From: Candidatus Reidiella endopervernicosa
GTDB taxonomy: Bacteria > Pseudomonadota > Gammaproteobacteria > GCF-013343005
Direction: 5' to 3'
NCBI RefSeq assembly: GCF_013343005.1
Contig: NZ_CP054491.1
Location: 2,834,501 to 2,898,500 of the forward strand
DNA length: 64,000 bases
Shown here piece by piece: positions 51,563 through 62,800 of the stretch; the first letter of the stretch is position 1; every line of letters starts with the position of its first letter. The notes under the pieces were generated by a model that saw only the letters and a program-made list of their open reading frames with translations, searched no databases and had not been told where the DNA came from. A program made the position numbers and the translations under genes.

Positions 51563-51832
51563 CTACTGAGTGGTAAAGGTGGTGGGGGGTATCTCGTCTG
51601 CCAGCTCACACACCACCTGATCCACTTGGGAACCGGGTGAACCAAGCCAGAGCCACTCACTCAATAGATCGACCTGCCCCTCTTCCCCACAGGCGAGCAC
51701 CTCAACGGTGCCATCGACCAGATTACGCGCATAACCGACCAGGCCCAGCTGTGCAGCACGCTGCTGGGTGGTGGCACGAAACCAGACACCCTGCACTCGT
51801 CCAGTGACCCGGCAGCGCTTGCAGACGGTCAT
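51563..51832 (-). CDS. acyP: Acylphosphatase
   Basis: An 89-residue acylphosphatase hydrolysing acyl phosphates. The catalytic Arg is in VTGRVQGVWFRATTQQRA and the Asn in VGYARNLVDGTVEV. It overlaps the upstream adaptor gene by 4 bases, so it appears to be the last gene of the tlpA-TolC-adaptor operon. Confidence 0.9.
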   Translation of the reverse strand: MTVCKRCRVTGRVQGVWFRATTQQRAAQLGLVGYARNLVDGTVEVLACGEEGQVDLLSEWLWLGSPGSQVDQVVCELADEIPPTTFTTQ

Positions 51833-52581
51833 GGCAGAATAATCTTCGCCTTTTGACCTAGATAGAGATGGTCGTTGCTGTGTGAAAAGGCGACATCTAG
51901 CTGGTGCCCCCCTTCAACAGCACCAATCGATGCAACACGAGCACGATAACGCTGCTTACCCACTACGACCGTTGCCGAGCTGCCGATCTCAATCTTTCTG
52001 GCCAGGCTCGATTCGATTTTAGTCACCGCCCGCATCCGTCCTGCATAGGTAACCACCAGCAGTGGTGCTGTCTGTAGCTCACTAACAATTGAAGCGCCCG
52101 GCTCAACCAACCGCTCCACCACCCAGGCATCAAAGGGGGCGGAGATGGCACTCCGCTCCAGATCGAGCGTTGTCTCTACCAGTCGCAGCTCTGCGCTTCG
52201 CATCGCAAGGGAAGCTGCTGCGAAGTTAACCTTAGACTGCTCATACTCATGATTGGAGAGCACGGTCCGATCGTAGAGTTCATCGGCACGTTGCTGTTCA
52301 CGCTCAGCCTCCTGAAAGAGCAACCTGGCATGTTCAAGCGCGGCCTCGGCCTCAGCATTGCGTGCCTTAAAGAGACGATCATCGAACTGCAATAGAAGCG
52401 CGCCCTGATCAACATGCTGCCCCGGCTCAACATTCACCGCTTTCACCACACCCGAGACGAGCGGTGAGAGTTCAACTCGCTTTGACCAGTCGAGCTTGGC
52501 TGCCAGTTCTGCACTCCAGGCCTGAGCAGGCATCGAGAGCAGTAGCGACAGGAAAAGTGTTCTCATAGTTACCGCAGCCAT
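51829..52581 (-). CDS. Efflux periplasmic adaptor (RND/HlyD-type)
   Basis: A 250-residue membrane-fusion-type adaptor. ATG 52581 is preferred since it has SD GGGGAG and starts a signal peptide (MRTLFLSLLLSMPAQAWSAE). A lipoyl-like half (ELSPLVSGVVKAVNVEPGQHVDQG), a helical hairpin and the second lipoyl half (SAPFDAWVVERLVEPGASIV) are visible. It is shorter than the usual 350-400 residues, lacking most of the membrane-proximal part. No pump gene follows; acyP does. Confidence 0.78.
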   Translation of the reverse strand: MAAVTMRTLFLSLLLSMPAQAWSAELAAKLDWSKRVELSPLVSGVVKAVNVEPGQHVDQGALLLQFDDRLFKARNAEAEAALEHARLLFQEAEREQQRADELYDRTVLSNHEYEQSKVNFAAASLAMRSAELRLVETTLDLERSAISAPFDAWVVERLVEPGASIVSELQTAPLLVVTYAGRMRAVTKIESSLARKIEIGSSATVVVGKQRYRARVASIGAVEGGHQLDVAFSHSNDHLYLGQKAKIILP

Positions 52582-52591
52582 TAATTCTCCC

Positions 52592-53926
52592 CTACTCATT
52601 ACCCTTTACTCCTCCAGCCAGCCAGTAACTTCCCGGTCGATTGCCGGTCAGTGCATCGAGCTTCGCCCACGCTAGCAGCAGTTCATAGTCGGTCTTGGTT
52701 CGCTGATAACGTGCCTCGGCAAAACGCACCATTGCATCACCAAGATCGGTCTTCACCTCCAGCTCATAGAGCGCCCGGCTCCGATCGAGGTAGAGGTCAC
52801 GATAGTCAGCCAGCGCCACCATCTCTTCGCGCTTGATATGCAGCAAGCCGATCTGCTGCCACAGCTCCAGCAGCCGCTGATTCATCTCGCGCTGTTCAAT
52901 AGCGTAGTCGGCCTGCAAGCCGTGTAGAGAGGCACGCGCCTTGGCAACCGCCGCATTTACCCGCCCACCCGTGAAGAGCGGCACATCGAGCACCAACCCG
53001 GCACGGAAGGGATCGCGTGAGCCACCGTCACGATTGTAAATGCTGCTCTCCAGCTCACCGCTAAGCTGCGGACGCCCCTCTCGACGCGCCGCCTCAACAC
53101 GCAGCCGTGCGGCCTCCAACAACTCTCGCTGGGCACGCATACGTGGATTGGATTCAACAGCTGCGGCCAACAGCGTCTCGAACTCAGGCAGCTTACGATC
53201 AAGCGCACCCAGCTCCGGTTCGACCAGTTCAGAAGAGAGTTCACCGGGACGATTCAGCGCCGCTGCCAATAGGGCACGCGTGCTGCGCTTCTGGGCACTG
53301 CTTGAGGCAACTCGCAGACGCTGGGTCTGATAGTTACTCTCATACTCGAGCAACTCAATATCAGAGAGCTGTCCGAGTTCGTTACGATCCCGCGCCTTGT
53401 CGAGGGTGACAAAGGCGATCGCCATCCCCTCGTTATCGACCCCGTTCTGGACATCGGCCAGCAGCACATCAAAAAAGCGCTCCATCACCTCGATCCGTTT
53501 CTGATCCTCGGCGCGCCGTAGGTTGAGGCGCTCACCCGTGAGCTGCGCCTCTCCAGCCGCCTCGGCGTGACGGCTCTGGCCAAAGTCATAGAGGCGTTTA
53601 CGTAGATAGAGATGCGCGCTGCTGTCGTTATGGGATTGATCGGCGGCCAGATCCGCGGGTTCGATCCAGCGCGCCTTACCCTGCAGGCTCAGCTGGGTAC
53701 CGTTGGCAGCATCGACTGCAAGCAGCTCCGCCTCAGCACGCTGGTAGGCGGCCTCGACACGTTGAAATTGGGGGTGTGACTCCGCATCTGCAACGACAAA
53801 CGCCTCGCTAAGTGAGAGCGGTTCCGGCAGTGAACCGGCAGCCGATTCAGCCGAGGCCCATGTCGCAACAAGCAGTAGTGCACTGCCGAGCATCCCGGCA
53901 GCGATGCATCTCGGCGCGTGGATCAT
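52592..53926 (-). CDS. TolC-family outer membrane efflux protein
   Basis: A 444-residue outer-membrane channel subunit. It has a signal peptide (MLGSALLLVATWASAESA), duplicated helical repeats, and the ordinary TolC pattern such as LVLDVPLFTGGRVNAAVAKA. It overlaps the thioredoxin-like gene upstream and the adaptor gene downstream. Confidence 0.85.
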   Translation of the reverse strand: MIHAPRCIAAGMLGSALLLVATWASAESAAGSLPEPLSLSEAFVVADAESHPQFQRVEAAYQRAEAELLAVDAANGTQLSLQGKARWIEPADLAADQSHNDSSAHLYLRKRLYDFGQSRHAEAAGEAQLTGERLNLRRAEDQKRIEVMERFFDVLLADVQNGVDNEGMAIAFVTLDKARDRNELGQLSDIELLEYESNYQTQRLRVASSSAQKRSTRALLAAALNRPGELSSELVEPELGALDRKLPEFETLLAAAVESNPRMRAQRELLEAARLRVEAARREGRPQLSGELESSIYNRDGGSRDPFRAGLVLDVPLFTGGRVNAAVAKARASLHGLQADYAIEQREMNQRLLELWQQIGLLHIKREEMVALADYRDLYLDRSRALYELEVKTDLGDAMVRFAEARYQRTKTDYELLLAWAKLDALTGNRPGSYWLAGGVKGNE

Positions 53927-54465
53927 CTGTTCTTCGACGCCTTACGTTTCTCTCGCTTATAGCGGGTGAATGACTGCTTCTGGTAGTGGCCATCGACAAA
54001 GTATTCACCCATCCAGAGAAACTCATCGGGACCCGAAGTAGCGCCTGTATAGCGAACCACCTGCTCGCCCTGCAGGTCATAGAAGGCAATCACCGGAGTG
54101 GCACGCACCCGGTTTACCTTGAAGGAGAAATCTTTCTGCGACATCGTCTCGCCCTTGAAGTCGACCATCTCCACATCGCCTTCGATATCGATAGCGAAGC
54201 TGAGCATGTTCTCCTTGAAGAACTTCTGCACCTCGGGGCGATTTAGCACGGTGCGCTTCATGCGATGACAGAAGGGACACTCGTCCATCTCAAAGAAGAT
54301 CAGCACCCCCTTTTTGCCCTCCTCCTTGGCGTTGGCCAGCTCCTCCTGCAGATCACCAAAGAACTGATCGAAGAAGTGGACGTACGGATCACGAGTTTCG
54401 ACCGATGCAGCCTCAATCGTTACGGTAAAGATAAGCAGCGAGATGGCTGCCAGTAGCTGTTTCAC
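53923..54465 (-). CDS. Periplasmic thioredoxin-fold protein with CPFC motif
   Basis: A 180-residue exported protein with signal peptide MKQLLAAISLLIFTVTIEA. The active-site motif is EMDECPFCHRMKRTVL, followed by the cis-Pro strand VRATPVIAFYD. It resembles the DsbD C-terminal domain and SoxW-like thioredoxins. Together with the TlpA-like gene it indicates a periplasmic disulfide pathway; the partner is unknown. Confidence 0.8.
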   Translation of the reverse strand: MKQLLAAISLLIFTVTIEAASVETRDPYVHFFDQFFGDLQEELANAKEEGKKGVLIFFEMDECPFCHRMKRTVLNRPEVQKFFKENMLSFAIDIEGDVEMVDFKGETMSQKDFSFKVNRVRATPVIAFYDLQGEQVVRYTGATSGPDEFLWMGEYFVDGHYQKQSFTRYKREKRKASKNR

Positions 54466-54944
54466 GAACGCTCCTCCCTGTCGCGTTTTTCATCTTCAAT
54501 AAATTGCTCAAGCATCTGTGCCTCAATACCACCCAGATAGCTTCCGACCACCTTACCCTCAGGCGAGACGACAAAGGTGGTTGGCAAACCCTTGAGGGGC
54601 TCGAACGATTTAACCGGTTTGTTATTTGTCAGCAGCACTGGATAGGAGATCAATTGGTCATCGACAAAGCTGCCCAGCCGATCACTGTCAATCTGCTCAA
54701 AGTTGATTCCCAACACCACTGAGTCGTTATCTTTATGCTTGTCGTGATAACCAATCAGCTCTGGAATCTCCTCAAGGCAGGGTGGACACCAGGTTGCCCA
54801 GAAGTTAACCACCACCCACTTGCCACGATAGTCAGAGAGCTTGTGGATCTTGCCATCGACACCCTGCAGCGCAAAATCGGCCGCATCAGCAGCAAACAGC
54901 GAGGGGGTAAAAAGGAGTAGAATCAGAGTCAAAATTCGACGCAT
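54462..54944 (-). CDS. TlpA/ResA-like thiol-disulfide oxidoreductase
   Basis: About 160 residues from ATG 54944, chosen for SD GGAAGGG and the signal peptide RRILTLILLLFTPSLFA. The active site is NFWATWCPPCLEEIPELIG and the cis-Pro is in KGLPTTFVVSPEGKV. Such proteins reduce periplasmic disulfides, often for cytochrome c maturation. It overlaps the next gene by 4 bases, heading a five-gene run to acyP. Confidence 0.85.
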   Translation of the reverse strand: MRRILTLILLLFTPSLFAADAADFALQGVDGKIHKLSDYRGKWVVVNFWATWCPPCLEEIPELIGYHDKHKDNDSVVLGINFEQIDSDRLGSFVDDQLISYPVLLTNNKPVKSFEPLKGLPTTFVVSPEGKVVGSYLGGIEAQMLEQFIEDEKRDREERS

Positions 54945-55040
54945 TACAAACCCTTCCTTACGAGACAAAACCGATCTGATATAAACTGTAGGGAAATTCA
55001 TAGTCGCACACCTCTCTACCCAAAGACATCAGGGATTACC

Positions 55041-56561
55041 ATGACTCTTATTCGCCAAGATGATTTCATCACAACCGTTGCCGATGCCCTCCAGTTCATC
55101 TCTTTTTACCACCCTACTGACTTTATTGAAGCACTTGGAACGGCATACGAAAAGGAGCAATCGCCTGCAGCCCGTGATGCCATCGCGCAGATTCTGACCA
55201 ATTCGAAGATGTGCGCCGAGGGACACCGACCAATTTGCCAGGATACTGGTATCGTCACAGTGTTCCTCAAGATCGGTATGGGCGTGAGCTGGGAGGCAAG
55301 CCAGAGCGTCGAAGAGATGGTCAACGAGGCGGTGCGGCGTGCATACACCGCCGCAGAAAACCCGCTACGCGCCTCGATCGTCAGCGATCCTGCCGGCAAA
55401 CGCAGCAATACCCGAGATAACACCCCAGCAGTGATCCACACCGAGGTGGTTGCGGGTGACAAGCTCGATATCACCGTCGCCGCCAAGGGAGCAGGATCGG
55501 AGAACAAGACCAAGTTTACGGTGCTCAATCCAAGTGACAGCCTGGTTGATTGGGTGGTCAAAACGGTTCCCACTCTGGGTGCAGGCTGGTGTCCACCCGG
55601 TATGCTCGGTATCGGTATCGGCGGTACGGCCGAAAAGGCGATGCTGCTGGCCAAAGAGGCGCTGATGGAGCCGATCGATATTCAGCAGCTTCAGGAGCGT
55701 GGCGCACAGAATCGTGCCGAGGAGCTACGCCTTGAGATCTACGACAAGGTCAACGCACTGGGTATCGGCGCACAGGGACTCGGTGGTCTCACCACCGTGC
55801 TCGATGTAAAGGTCTTCGACTACCCAACCCATGCCGCCTCACTGCCGGTGGCACTGATCCCCAACTGCGCCGCCACCCGCCATGCACATGTGGTGATGGA
55901 TGGTCGCGGCCCGGTGCTACTCGAGCCACCCAAGCCTGAGACGTGGCCTGCAGTCGAGTGGCAGCCGAGTCCCGATGCACGGGTTGTCGATCTTGAGACC
56001 CTGACCCAGACTGATACCAACGATTGGAAGCCGGGCGAAACGCTACTGCTCAACGGCAAGATCCTCACTGGTCGCGATGCGGCCCACAAACGCATCTGTG
56101 ATCTGCTCGATCGTGGTGAACCGCTGCCCGAGGGGCTCGACTTTACCAACCGCTTCATCTACTACGTCGGACCTGTCGATGCGGTGGGTGATGAGCCGGT
56201 CGGACCTGCGGGGCCGACCACTGCAACCCGCATGGACAAGTTCTCCGATCAGATGCTCGACACCGGCCTGCTCGGCATGATTGGCAAGGCGGAGCGTGGT
56301 GCAGCAACCATCAACAGTCTTGAGCAGCACCACGGCGTCTACCTGATTGCTACCGGCGGTGCCGCCTATCTGATCTCACGCGCCATTCGTGGATCTCGAG
56401 TCATCGCCTTTCCCGAACTAGGCATGGAGGCGATCTACGAGTTCGAGGTGGAGAATATGCCGGTCACCGTAGCGGTCGATGCGCATGGCGGTTCGGTGCA
56501 CAACAGCGGCCCCGCAGAGTGGCAGGCGAAGATCGGTAAGATTCCCGTCGTAACGGCTTAA
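55041..56561 (+). CDS. Fumarate hydratase, class I (iron-sulfur)
   Basis: A 506-residue dimeric 4Fe-4S fumarase, interconverting fumarate and malate. The N-terminal half has cluster Cys positions in SKMCAEGHRPICQDTG and later IPNCAATRHAHV; the C-terminal half has the DAVGDEPVGPAGPTTATRMDKF segment and IGKAERG. It is divergent from the tlpA gene and convergent with the YqhA-like gene. Confidence 0.93.
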   Translation: MTLIRQDDFITTVADALQFISFYHPTDFIEALGTAYEKEQSPAARDAIAQILTNSKMCAEGHRPICQDTGIVTVFLKIGMGVSWEASQSVEEMVNEAVRRAYTAAENPLRASIVSDPAGKRSNTRDNTPAVIHTEVVAGDKLDITVAAKGAGSENKTKFTVLNPSDSLVDWVVKTVPTLGAGWCPPGMLGIGIGGTAEKAMLLAKEALMEPIDIQQLQERGAQNRAEELRLEIYDKVNALGIGAQGLGGLTTVLDVKVFDYPTHAASLPVALIPNCAATRHAHVVMDGRGPVLLEPPKPETWPAVEWQPSPDARVVDLETLTQTDTNDWKPGETLLLNGKILTGRDAAHKRICDLLDRGEPLPEGLDFTNRFIYYVGPVDAVGDEPVGPAGPTTATRMDKFSDQMLDTGLLGMIGKAERGAATINSLEQHHGVYLIATGGAAYLISRAIRGSRVIAFPELGMEAIYEFEVENMPVTVAVDAHGGSVHNSGPAEWQAKIGKIPVVTA

Positions 56562-56564
56562 GGT

Positions 56565-57116
56565 CTACTTCTCTGCAGCACGCGAGTGTTTATCACCCGC
56601 GTGAGAGAGATAGAGCGCCAACCCGATCAGGGCGATACCACCCGCCAGATAGAGTAGATCGATCGGTGTCTTGAAGGGCATTCCAATGGCGTGCTCAAAG
56701 AATTTCACTACCAGAATCATCAGGATCACCTTTGCCAATCGCGCCTTCAGGTCATCAAGACTGTGGATCAGCAGGATATTGGATGAGTTTTCAGAACCTT
56801 CCGCCTGATCGATTTTGCTAATAAAGAGTTCATAGAGACCCAACGCAAAGATCAGCAATACTGTCGCCAGTAGATAACCATCAATAATCTCCACCACATG
56901 GGTCACTGTGGTACTCCGCAGCTCGTTACGCGCTTCGATTGAGAGCGAGAATGAAGCGTAGTCACCAAGGTGAGAAATCATCACGACTGCATCGATGGTT
57001 GCCATATAGAAGACAGCAAAGGCGGTCAGTAGACTCGTGATCACTGCCGAAAGCACTACCAACCGGCTATTCCACAACGCACCTTCGAACCACTTTTCAA
57101 GCCGTTTCAACATCAC
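56565..57116 (-). CDS. YqhA family (UPF0114) membrane protein
   Basis: A 183-residue inner-membrane protein with about four helices (LVVLSAVITSLLTAFAVFYM; IDGYLLATVLLIFALGLYELF; VILMILVVKFFEHAIG; LYLAGGIALIGLALYL), the layout of the UPF0114/YqhA family. No catalytic motif is visible and no function is established. It is convergent with the fumarase gene. Confidence 0.82.
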   Translation of the reverse strand: MMLKRLEKWFEGALWNSRLVVLSAVITSLLTAFAVFYMATIDAVVMISHLGDYASFSLSIEARNELRSTTVTHVVEIIDGYLLATVLLIFALGLYELFISKIDQAEGSENSSNILLIHSLDDLKARLAKVILMILVVKFFEHAIGMPFKTPIDLLYLAGGIALIGLALYLSHAGDKHSRAAEK

Positions 57117-57253
57117 TACTAATCCATATAATTATCTGTCGCGCACGATACACGCAGCTTTCCCCACTTTACAAATAGTATTGGCAAGTTATTCTGTCTG
57201 AATATTCACCAGCAGCAAGGTGCAGCGGTTCACGCAGGGAAACCACTAACAAG

Positions 57254-59146
57254 ATGAGAACGCTCCGCCTCACCACCCCAGCGCCTAGCAAACGCATCGA
57301 TCAATCGATAGTGACAAAACCGAAGGCCTTCAAGGATTGGCTCGACTATCTTCCCTACGCCACCCCGGCCAACGCATTAGAGAAGTTAATCAAGGGTGTT
57401 TCCACCCACAACCGCCAGCAGATCTCAACGGCCCACCGCTTCGAGATGCTGGAGATGGTGCAACAGCCCTTTGCAGTCCTGCTCGACGCCTATCTGCAGC
57501 CACGCCCCGATCGCGGCACCCTGCCAATAAACAAACGCAATCGTCAGATCGGCAGCGCCCTGCACAAACTCAGCACCGAGATCGCCTTCGGCTACAAGCT
57601 GGTTATCAAGCAGAGTCTCGGCAGCTCAATCAAACTCGGCCGACACAAGATTCTCCACCCTTCCCTGCAGCGCGCCATGAAGTACCTGGGCATGACACTG
57701 CTCCAATCCTTTATCGACTACACACCAGGCCCGAACAATGTTTGGCGCGAAATTTACCAGATCTACGCATATGCTGAAGAGGCGAAAATTCATGATCAAA
57801 CGATCAGCGATCAAAACGACCGCTTCAATACCGTCACGACCATCCAACGCCTCTTCAAACAGATCATCCTACTCAGCCTGGTCGACCCCTATCGCCTGCC
57901 CGATGGACAGACCTGGCTACTCTTTAACTACCTCAACAACCTTGAGGAGAGCTGCAAGATCACCCCTTTTGGTGAGACAAACAATAATCTTGGATTCTTT
58001 GTTGTCGACCTCAACAGCGACCTGATGCCACAACCGCTCACTGATGAGCAACTACTACTCGACGCACCTCAACTGATCGACACACGCACATTGGTCGCAC
58101 GTGTGAATCAAGAACGTGAATTGGCACAAAAAGGAAATGTACCGGCAAATTTCCCACTACCCACAGAACTCCCCATCAACGACAAGATTCAACTCTTGAT
58201 TCGGCTACAAAAGGGGTGGACCAGTAAACAATCCCGCAAGATGCCACGCGTTGAAGAGGTTGGGAGAGCGCAGGTATTGTGTGGCCTTGATGCCGTTCAC
58301 CACCATCTGGCGACCGACCACCCTAAGAGTGAAAACCAAGAGCAGCACAACGATCAGATTGAGATCACCTCTCAGCTGGGTGATCGACTAAAAAACGGAA
58401 CCCAGGACCATGCGCTTAATCAGTGGCGCCTCATCAACCGAAGCCTCGGCGGGCTCTCACTCGCTGCCAATGCAGCAAGCAACTGCAATCTCACCACCGG
58501 CCAACTGCTCGCCATTCATAGCAACGATAAAGAGAGTGACGAGTGGATCATCGCCATTAGTCGTTGGTTGATTTACGACGCCAATCAGAACGAAAACAAG
58601 TTCGGCATCCAGTACCTGAGCAAAAAACCGCAGGCAGTCCAAATAAAGGCACAGGTTGGCAGCCAGCTGGAGATGGAGTGGCGCCCAGCCATCACCTTTG
58701 AACTCCGGACCAAGAGTGGCATACAGCAGTGCATCGTCTGCGCCAAGGGATTCCACCTGTCGGAACGTGAATTTCAGTTAGTGGAGAACGGAAGTAGCAA
58801 AACGATCAATTGTGGACAGCTGGTTGAGACAACATCATTGGGGAGCCGCTATTTTTGCGAAAGTTTGTTTTGGGCATCCAAGCCCAAGCAAACAGCAAAA
58901 ACTTCACGCGACCGTTTATGCCTGCGGCGCCCGACGTTCTGCGTACGTTGCGTAATCACCTCTTCGCGGCTCTACACAACTCCCTCAGTGACTCTACGCC
59001 GACATAAAGCCGCTGCTGCATCTTCTTCGTCGTCCGCTCGCGCTCTCAACTACGAATATGCAGACGGCGTCGACTATCGGGACTAACCGCCCTCACTTCG
59101 CTCTCCATGGCGGTCAGCGATCGATTGGTTTGTGTACACCAACTAA
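57254..59146 (+). pseudogene. PilZ-like conserved protein gene interrupted near its 3' end
   Basis: Segments 57254-58837 and 59120-59146 join into a 536-residue frame ending TTSIDWFVYTN. The first 290 residues are soluble and mostly helical; the last third (LLAIHSNDKESDEWIIAISRWLIYDANQNENKFGIQYLS) resembles regions ahead of or within PilZ-type c-di-GMP-binding domains, and proteins like this are sometimes labelled c-di-GMP-binding. The canonical PilZ Arg motif was not identified. Without removal, translation runs into the element. If PilZ-like, it joins two GGDEF genes in the window as c-di-GMP-linked. Confidence 0.55.
58838..59119 (+). mobile_element. 283-bp intragenic repeat, copy G
   Basis: Copy G, 282 bp, in sense, eight codons before the stop of the PilZ-like gene. 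Flanks ACATCA and ATCGATTGG rejoin in frame. It begins TTGGGGAGCCGC, so both leading C are T and the first stem base pair is altered. It lies 29.7 kb from the other copies, showing that the family is not one local cluster. Confidence 0.88.
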
Positions 59147-59383
59147 TTAGACCCCAAAACTGATGGACTTCCCTCAATCCCACGGAAACGAAGGAAGTCC
59201 ACCTCGAATGCGTTCAAGTCTATTTTTCCTAGGTAAACCACATACAACCACTTGCAACCATTTATAATCAGAATGAAGTACCCATCCCCACTAAGACAAA
59301 CAATATTATTAAAACCACCAGAAAGGACAACAGAAAAGTGGCCTATGGGATCAATCTCGATTAAACCAGAAACGTATAGATGA

Positions 59384-60454
59384 TTAAAACTCAGACCAGT
59401 ATTTAATCACTGGTCCATAGTCCGCAATACCATCACCATCGGTATCTGCTCTTATCTGATATTGAACTGAGTCGATCACAGACAATTCCACCCACGTTTC
59501 TCCTTTCCCATCACATCGTAACGTTCCAACATATGGAAAACTTTCTGATTCCAATAGTTTAAATGAAGCCGTCGTCACACATTCAACAAAACCGTGATTA
59601 CTGTCATCTATCTTTCCTGACATAGTGGCTCTGATATCCATATTCACATCAAATACAATAAACACATCTAGGCTTTCAATACTTATCGTTCTATCTCCAT
59701 TCAGATTAGAAGCTGTGAATGTAAGCGTGAAACCGTACTCTTCAGAATCTAGTCCATCCACATCAAGACTACCTTCCGAATACAATCCAACGAACGCGCT
59801 CAAAAATCGCCAGATAGATACCCAACCCCATCAACCTCTTCCTCGATAGGCCATATCGGCACCAAAGATTCGTTATTTTCAGGTTCGTCAACGTCAGAAT
59901 CACACATTGAATCATCACCCAGAACTGCTGCTCCCTGCGCTTTACTTGGCGCAATGATATTCACACCAGGATCTTCAATAAGAATCTGTGATAGATCATC
60001 CGATCCAGGGGCATATACGAAACATGGTTCAATTACATCTAGCTGATTTCCACCATCACAGGGAGGTAATGCGCAGATAGTGCCTAACAGTTGAAACTTA
60101 GCTGATTGCACATCACTCGAGGGTCCAAACCATCTCGAATGGTCCATTTGATCAATCCTCGCTACGAAGGAAGTTCGTCCAAATAGATCCAACATCCAAA
60201 ACAGTCCGAACTCTCGACCATCCGTCGTTTGAACAGCAGTTGCTGTTTGCTCAGCCACCGCACCGCCACTTAGAACCCTTCCACAAAATCTGCAGCATTT
60301 AATGGCGAGACCTTGCTGGTTCAATCACCACTGTAATCGCCTCCGGATCTTCAACAACAAGATCGACAGGGTCTACCGCAGCGTCACCGGAGCTTCCGCT
60401 CCCGCAACTACTCAAGAAGGTAATAAGAAGAGTTAAAACCGATAGCCATTTCAT
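59384..60454 (-). pseudogene. Unknown lipoprotein gene with several frameshifts
   Basis: From ATG 60454 a lipoprotein signal peptide (SVLTLLITFLSSCGSG, lipobox LSSC) leads into a Val/Asp-rich stretch. The frame then shifts twice within about 60 bp (SPLNAADFVEG bridging to SGGAVAEQTATAVQTTDG) and again at a T run near 59803, where SGDF joins LSAFVGLYSEGS. The C-terminal part carries a DTDGDGIADYG segment, reminiscent of Ca-binding type 3 repeats. The family is unknown. The product would be about 355 residues if the shifts were errors. Confidence 0.55.
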
Positions 60455-60564
60455 CCCTGTGCTCCTGCTTCCCTATGGTGCGGAGCCTTGCTGGCCACTC
60501 ACACAAAATTAGTCCACCGAATAATAATCCTGCTCGATGTTATGTCTAGATGTTATTGCTGATT

Positions 60565-60957
60565 CTACTGAGCCAAATAGCGGCGATCACACGCCTCAAC
60601 GTCGCCCAAGGACCAGGGCCTCGTGTCACTGCGTGGCTGGCCGCATTGTCGATTTCAGCGCCACTATGATTGCGGTTGATGGTGAATTGCTGACCAGGGT
60701 AGATGAGGTCAGCATCTTCGATCAGGCGCTGATTCTCTTTGTAGACCAGCGGCCAGTGGTAGGCGTTGCTGTAGATCTGCTGCTTGGCGGCGATATCCCA
60801 GAGATTGTCACCGTTCATAACACGATATTACTCAGCACCACTATCTGTAACGGTATAACCACGCCCGAGGCGGTTTGATCGGAGAACCGGCACAGCCCAC
60901 AACGGTGCCAACCAGTGCCAGTGCGGCTAACATTTTTGTTCTGTGGAAAACCCGCAT
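60565..60957 (-). pseudogene. LysM-domain lipoprotein gene with frameshifts
   Basis: From ATG 60957 a lipoprotein signal (MLAALALVGTVVGCAG) is followed, after at least two frame changes, by a LysM domain (MNGDNLWDIAAKQQIYSNA, NQRLIEDADLIYPGQQF). A further shift near the end restores RGPWSLGDVEACDRRYL and TAG at 60567. LysM binds peptidoglycan-like glycans. The gene follows the DUF4398 lipoprotein on the same strand, a usual neighbour pair. Confidence 0.6.
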
Positions 60958-61035
60958 CTGACTCCCCAATTCAAACCATTATTATTGAACCGAGAAGGTT
61001 TAACAGTCGGTCAATCGCAGGCAAGCTATTGCTGA

Positions 61036-61332
61036 CTACTTACCTCTTACTGTCATCTGGCGCGCTTCAATTGCCAGTGAACGTGCCTCTTCGGCATTCT
61101 TTCTTGCGGCGCGATACTCTCCCGCTTCAAGACTCCTCTCCGCCTTCTGCATCAGCCGTTCGGCTTTTGCCATCATGGCGGGGGCTGACTCCATGGCACC
61201 GCTATCCTGCGCTGCACGCAAGGCCTGACGGGCATCGGACATCTCCTGTGCCGGCACGGCGGCACAGCCTGCCACCACGACCAGTAGGGTAATGAGAAAC
61301 AGACGCACTCTTTTTGTTATATTGCGACTCAC
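61036..61332 (-). CDS. DUF4398 lipoprotein
   Basis: A 98-residue lipoprotein (signal VRLFLITLLVVVAGCAA) with a helical DUF4398-type mature part: QEMSDARQALRAAQDSGA and an Ala/Lys/Glu-rich helix with RKNAEEARSLAIEARQ. Proteins of this kind sit beside LysM or OmpA-like envelope genes; here the LysM gene follows it. Confidence 0.8.
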   Translation of the reverse strand: MSRNITKRVRLFLITLLVVVAGCAAVPAQEMSDARQALRAAQDSGAMESAPAMMAKAERLMQKAERSLEAGEYRAARKNAEEARSLAIEARQMTVRGK

Positions 61333-61431
61333 TTGCGGTAGGACTCCCTAAAAACCAGCTAGTTATGCTATCTGGAGAGCCTACCACGCACCGCAAAAGG
61401 GCATCAACAACCGATAACCGAGATTGAGAAC

Positions 61432-62398
<967 letters not shown>

Positions 62399-62399
<1 letters not shown>

Positions 62400-62800
62400 T
62401 GCAGCGCGTCAAACTTGCACAGGCCACGGCACTGACCGGCTACTTCGGTCTAATCTTTCTACTGCTGCTGTGGAATATCTGGATCGCCCCCTCGAAACAC
62501 TTTCCGATCAGCCTGGTACTGATCGTGCTGGTGGTACCCCTACTCTTTCCACTACGCGGCCTGCTACACGGCCGTAGCTACACCTACGCCTGGAGCAGCA
62601 TGCTCTCACTGCTCTACCTCGCACTCGGCATTATGGAAGCAGTCACCAAGCCCTATGAAGTAACGCAGACACCGGAGCGACTACTCGGCATTATCGAGAT
62701 TATCTTTAGTGTGATGCTGTTTGTCGGCGCGATCCTCTACGTACGCTTAAAAGCACGAGCGGACCGTGCCGCAGCACTAGAGGAAGAGACTAAGGATTGA
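62399..62800 (+). CDS. DUF2069 membrane protein
   Basis: A 133-residue protein with about four helices, of the DUF2069 family (LAQATALTGYFGLIFLLLLWN; FPISLVLIVLVVPLLFPLRGLLHG). The ATG overlaps the wrbA-like stop (TGATG). It often sits next to hda, as here (convergent, sharing 11 bp). Function unknown. Confidence 0.85.
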
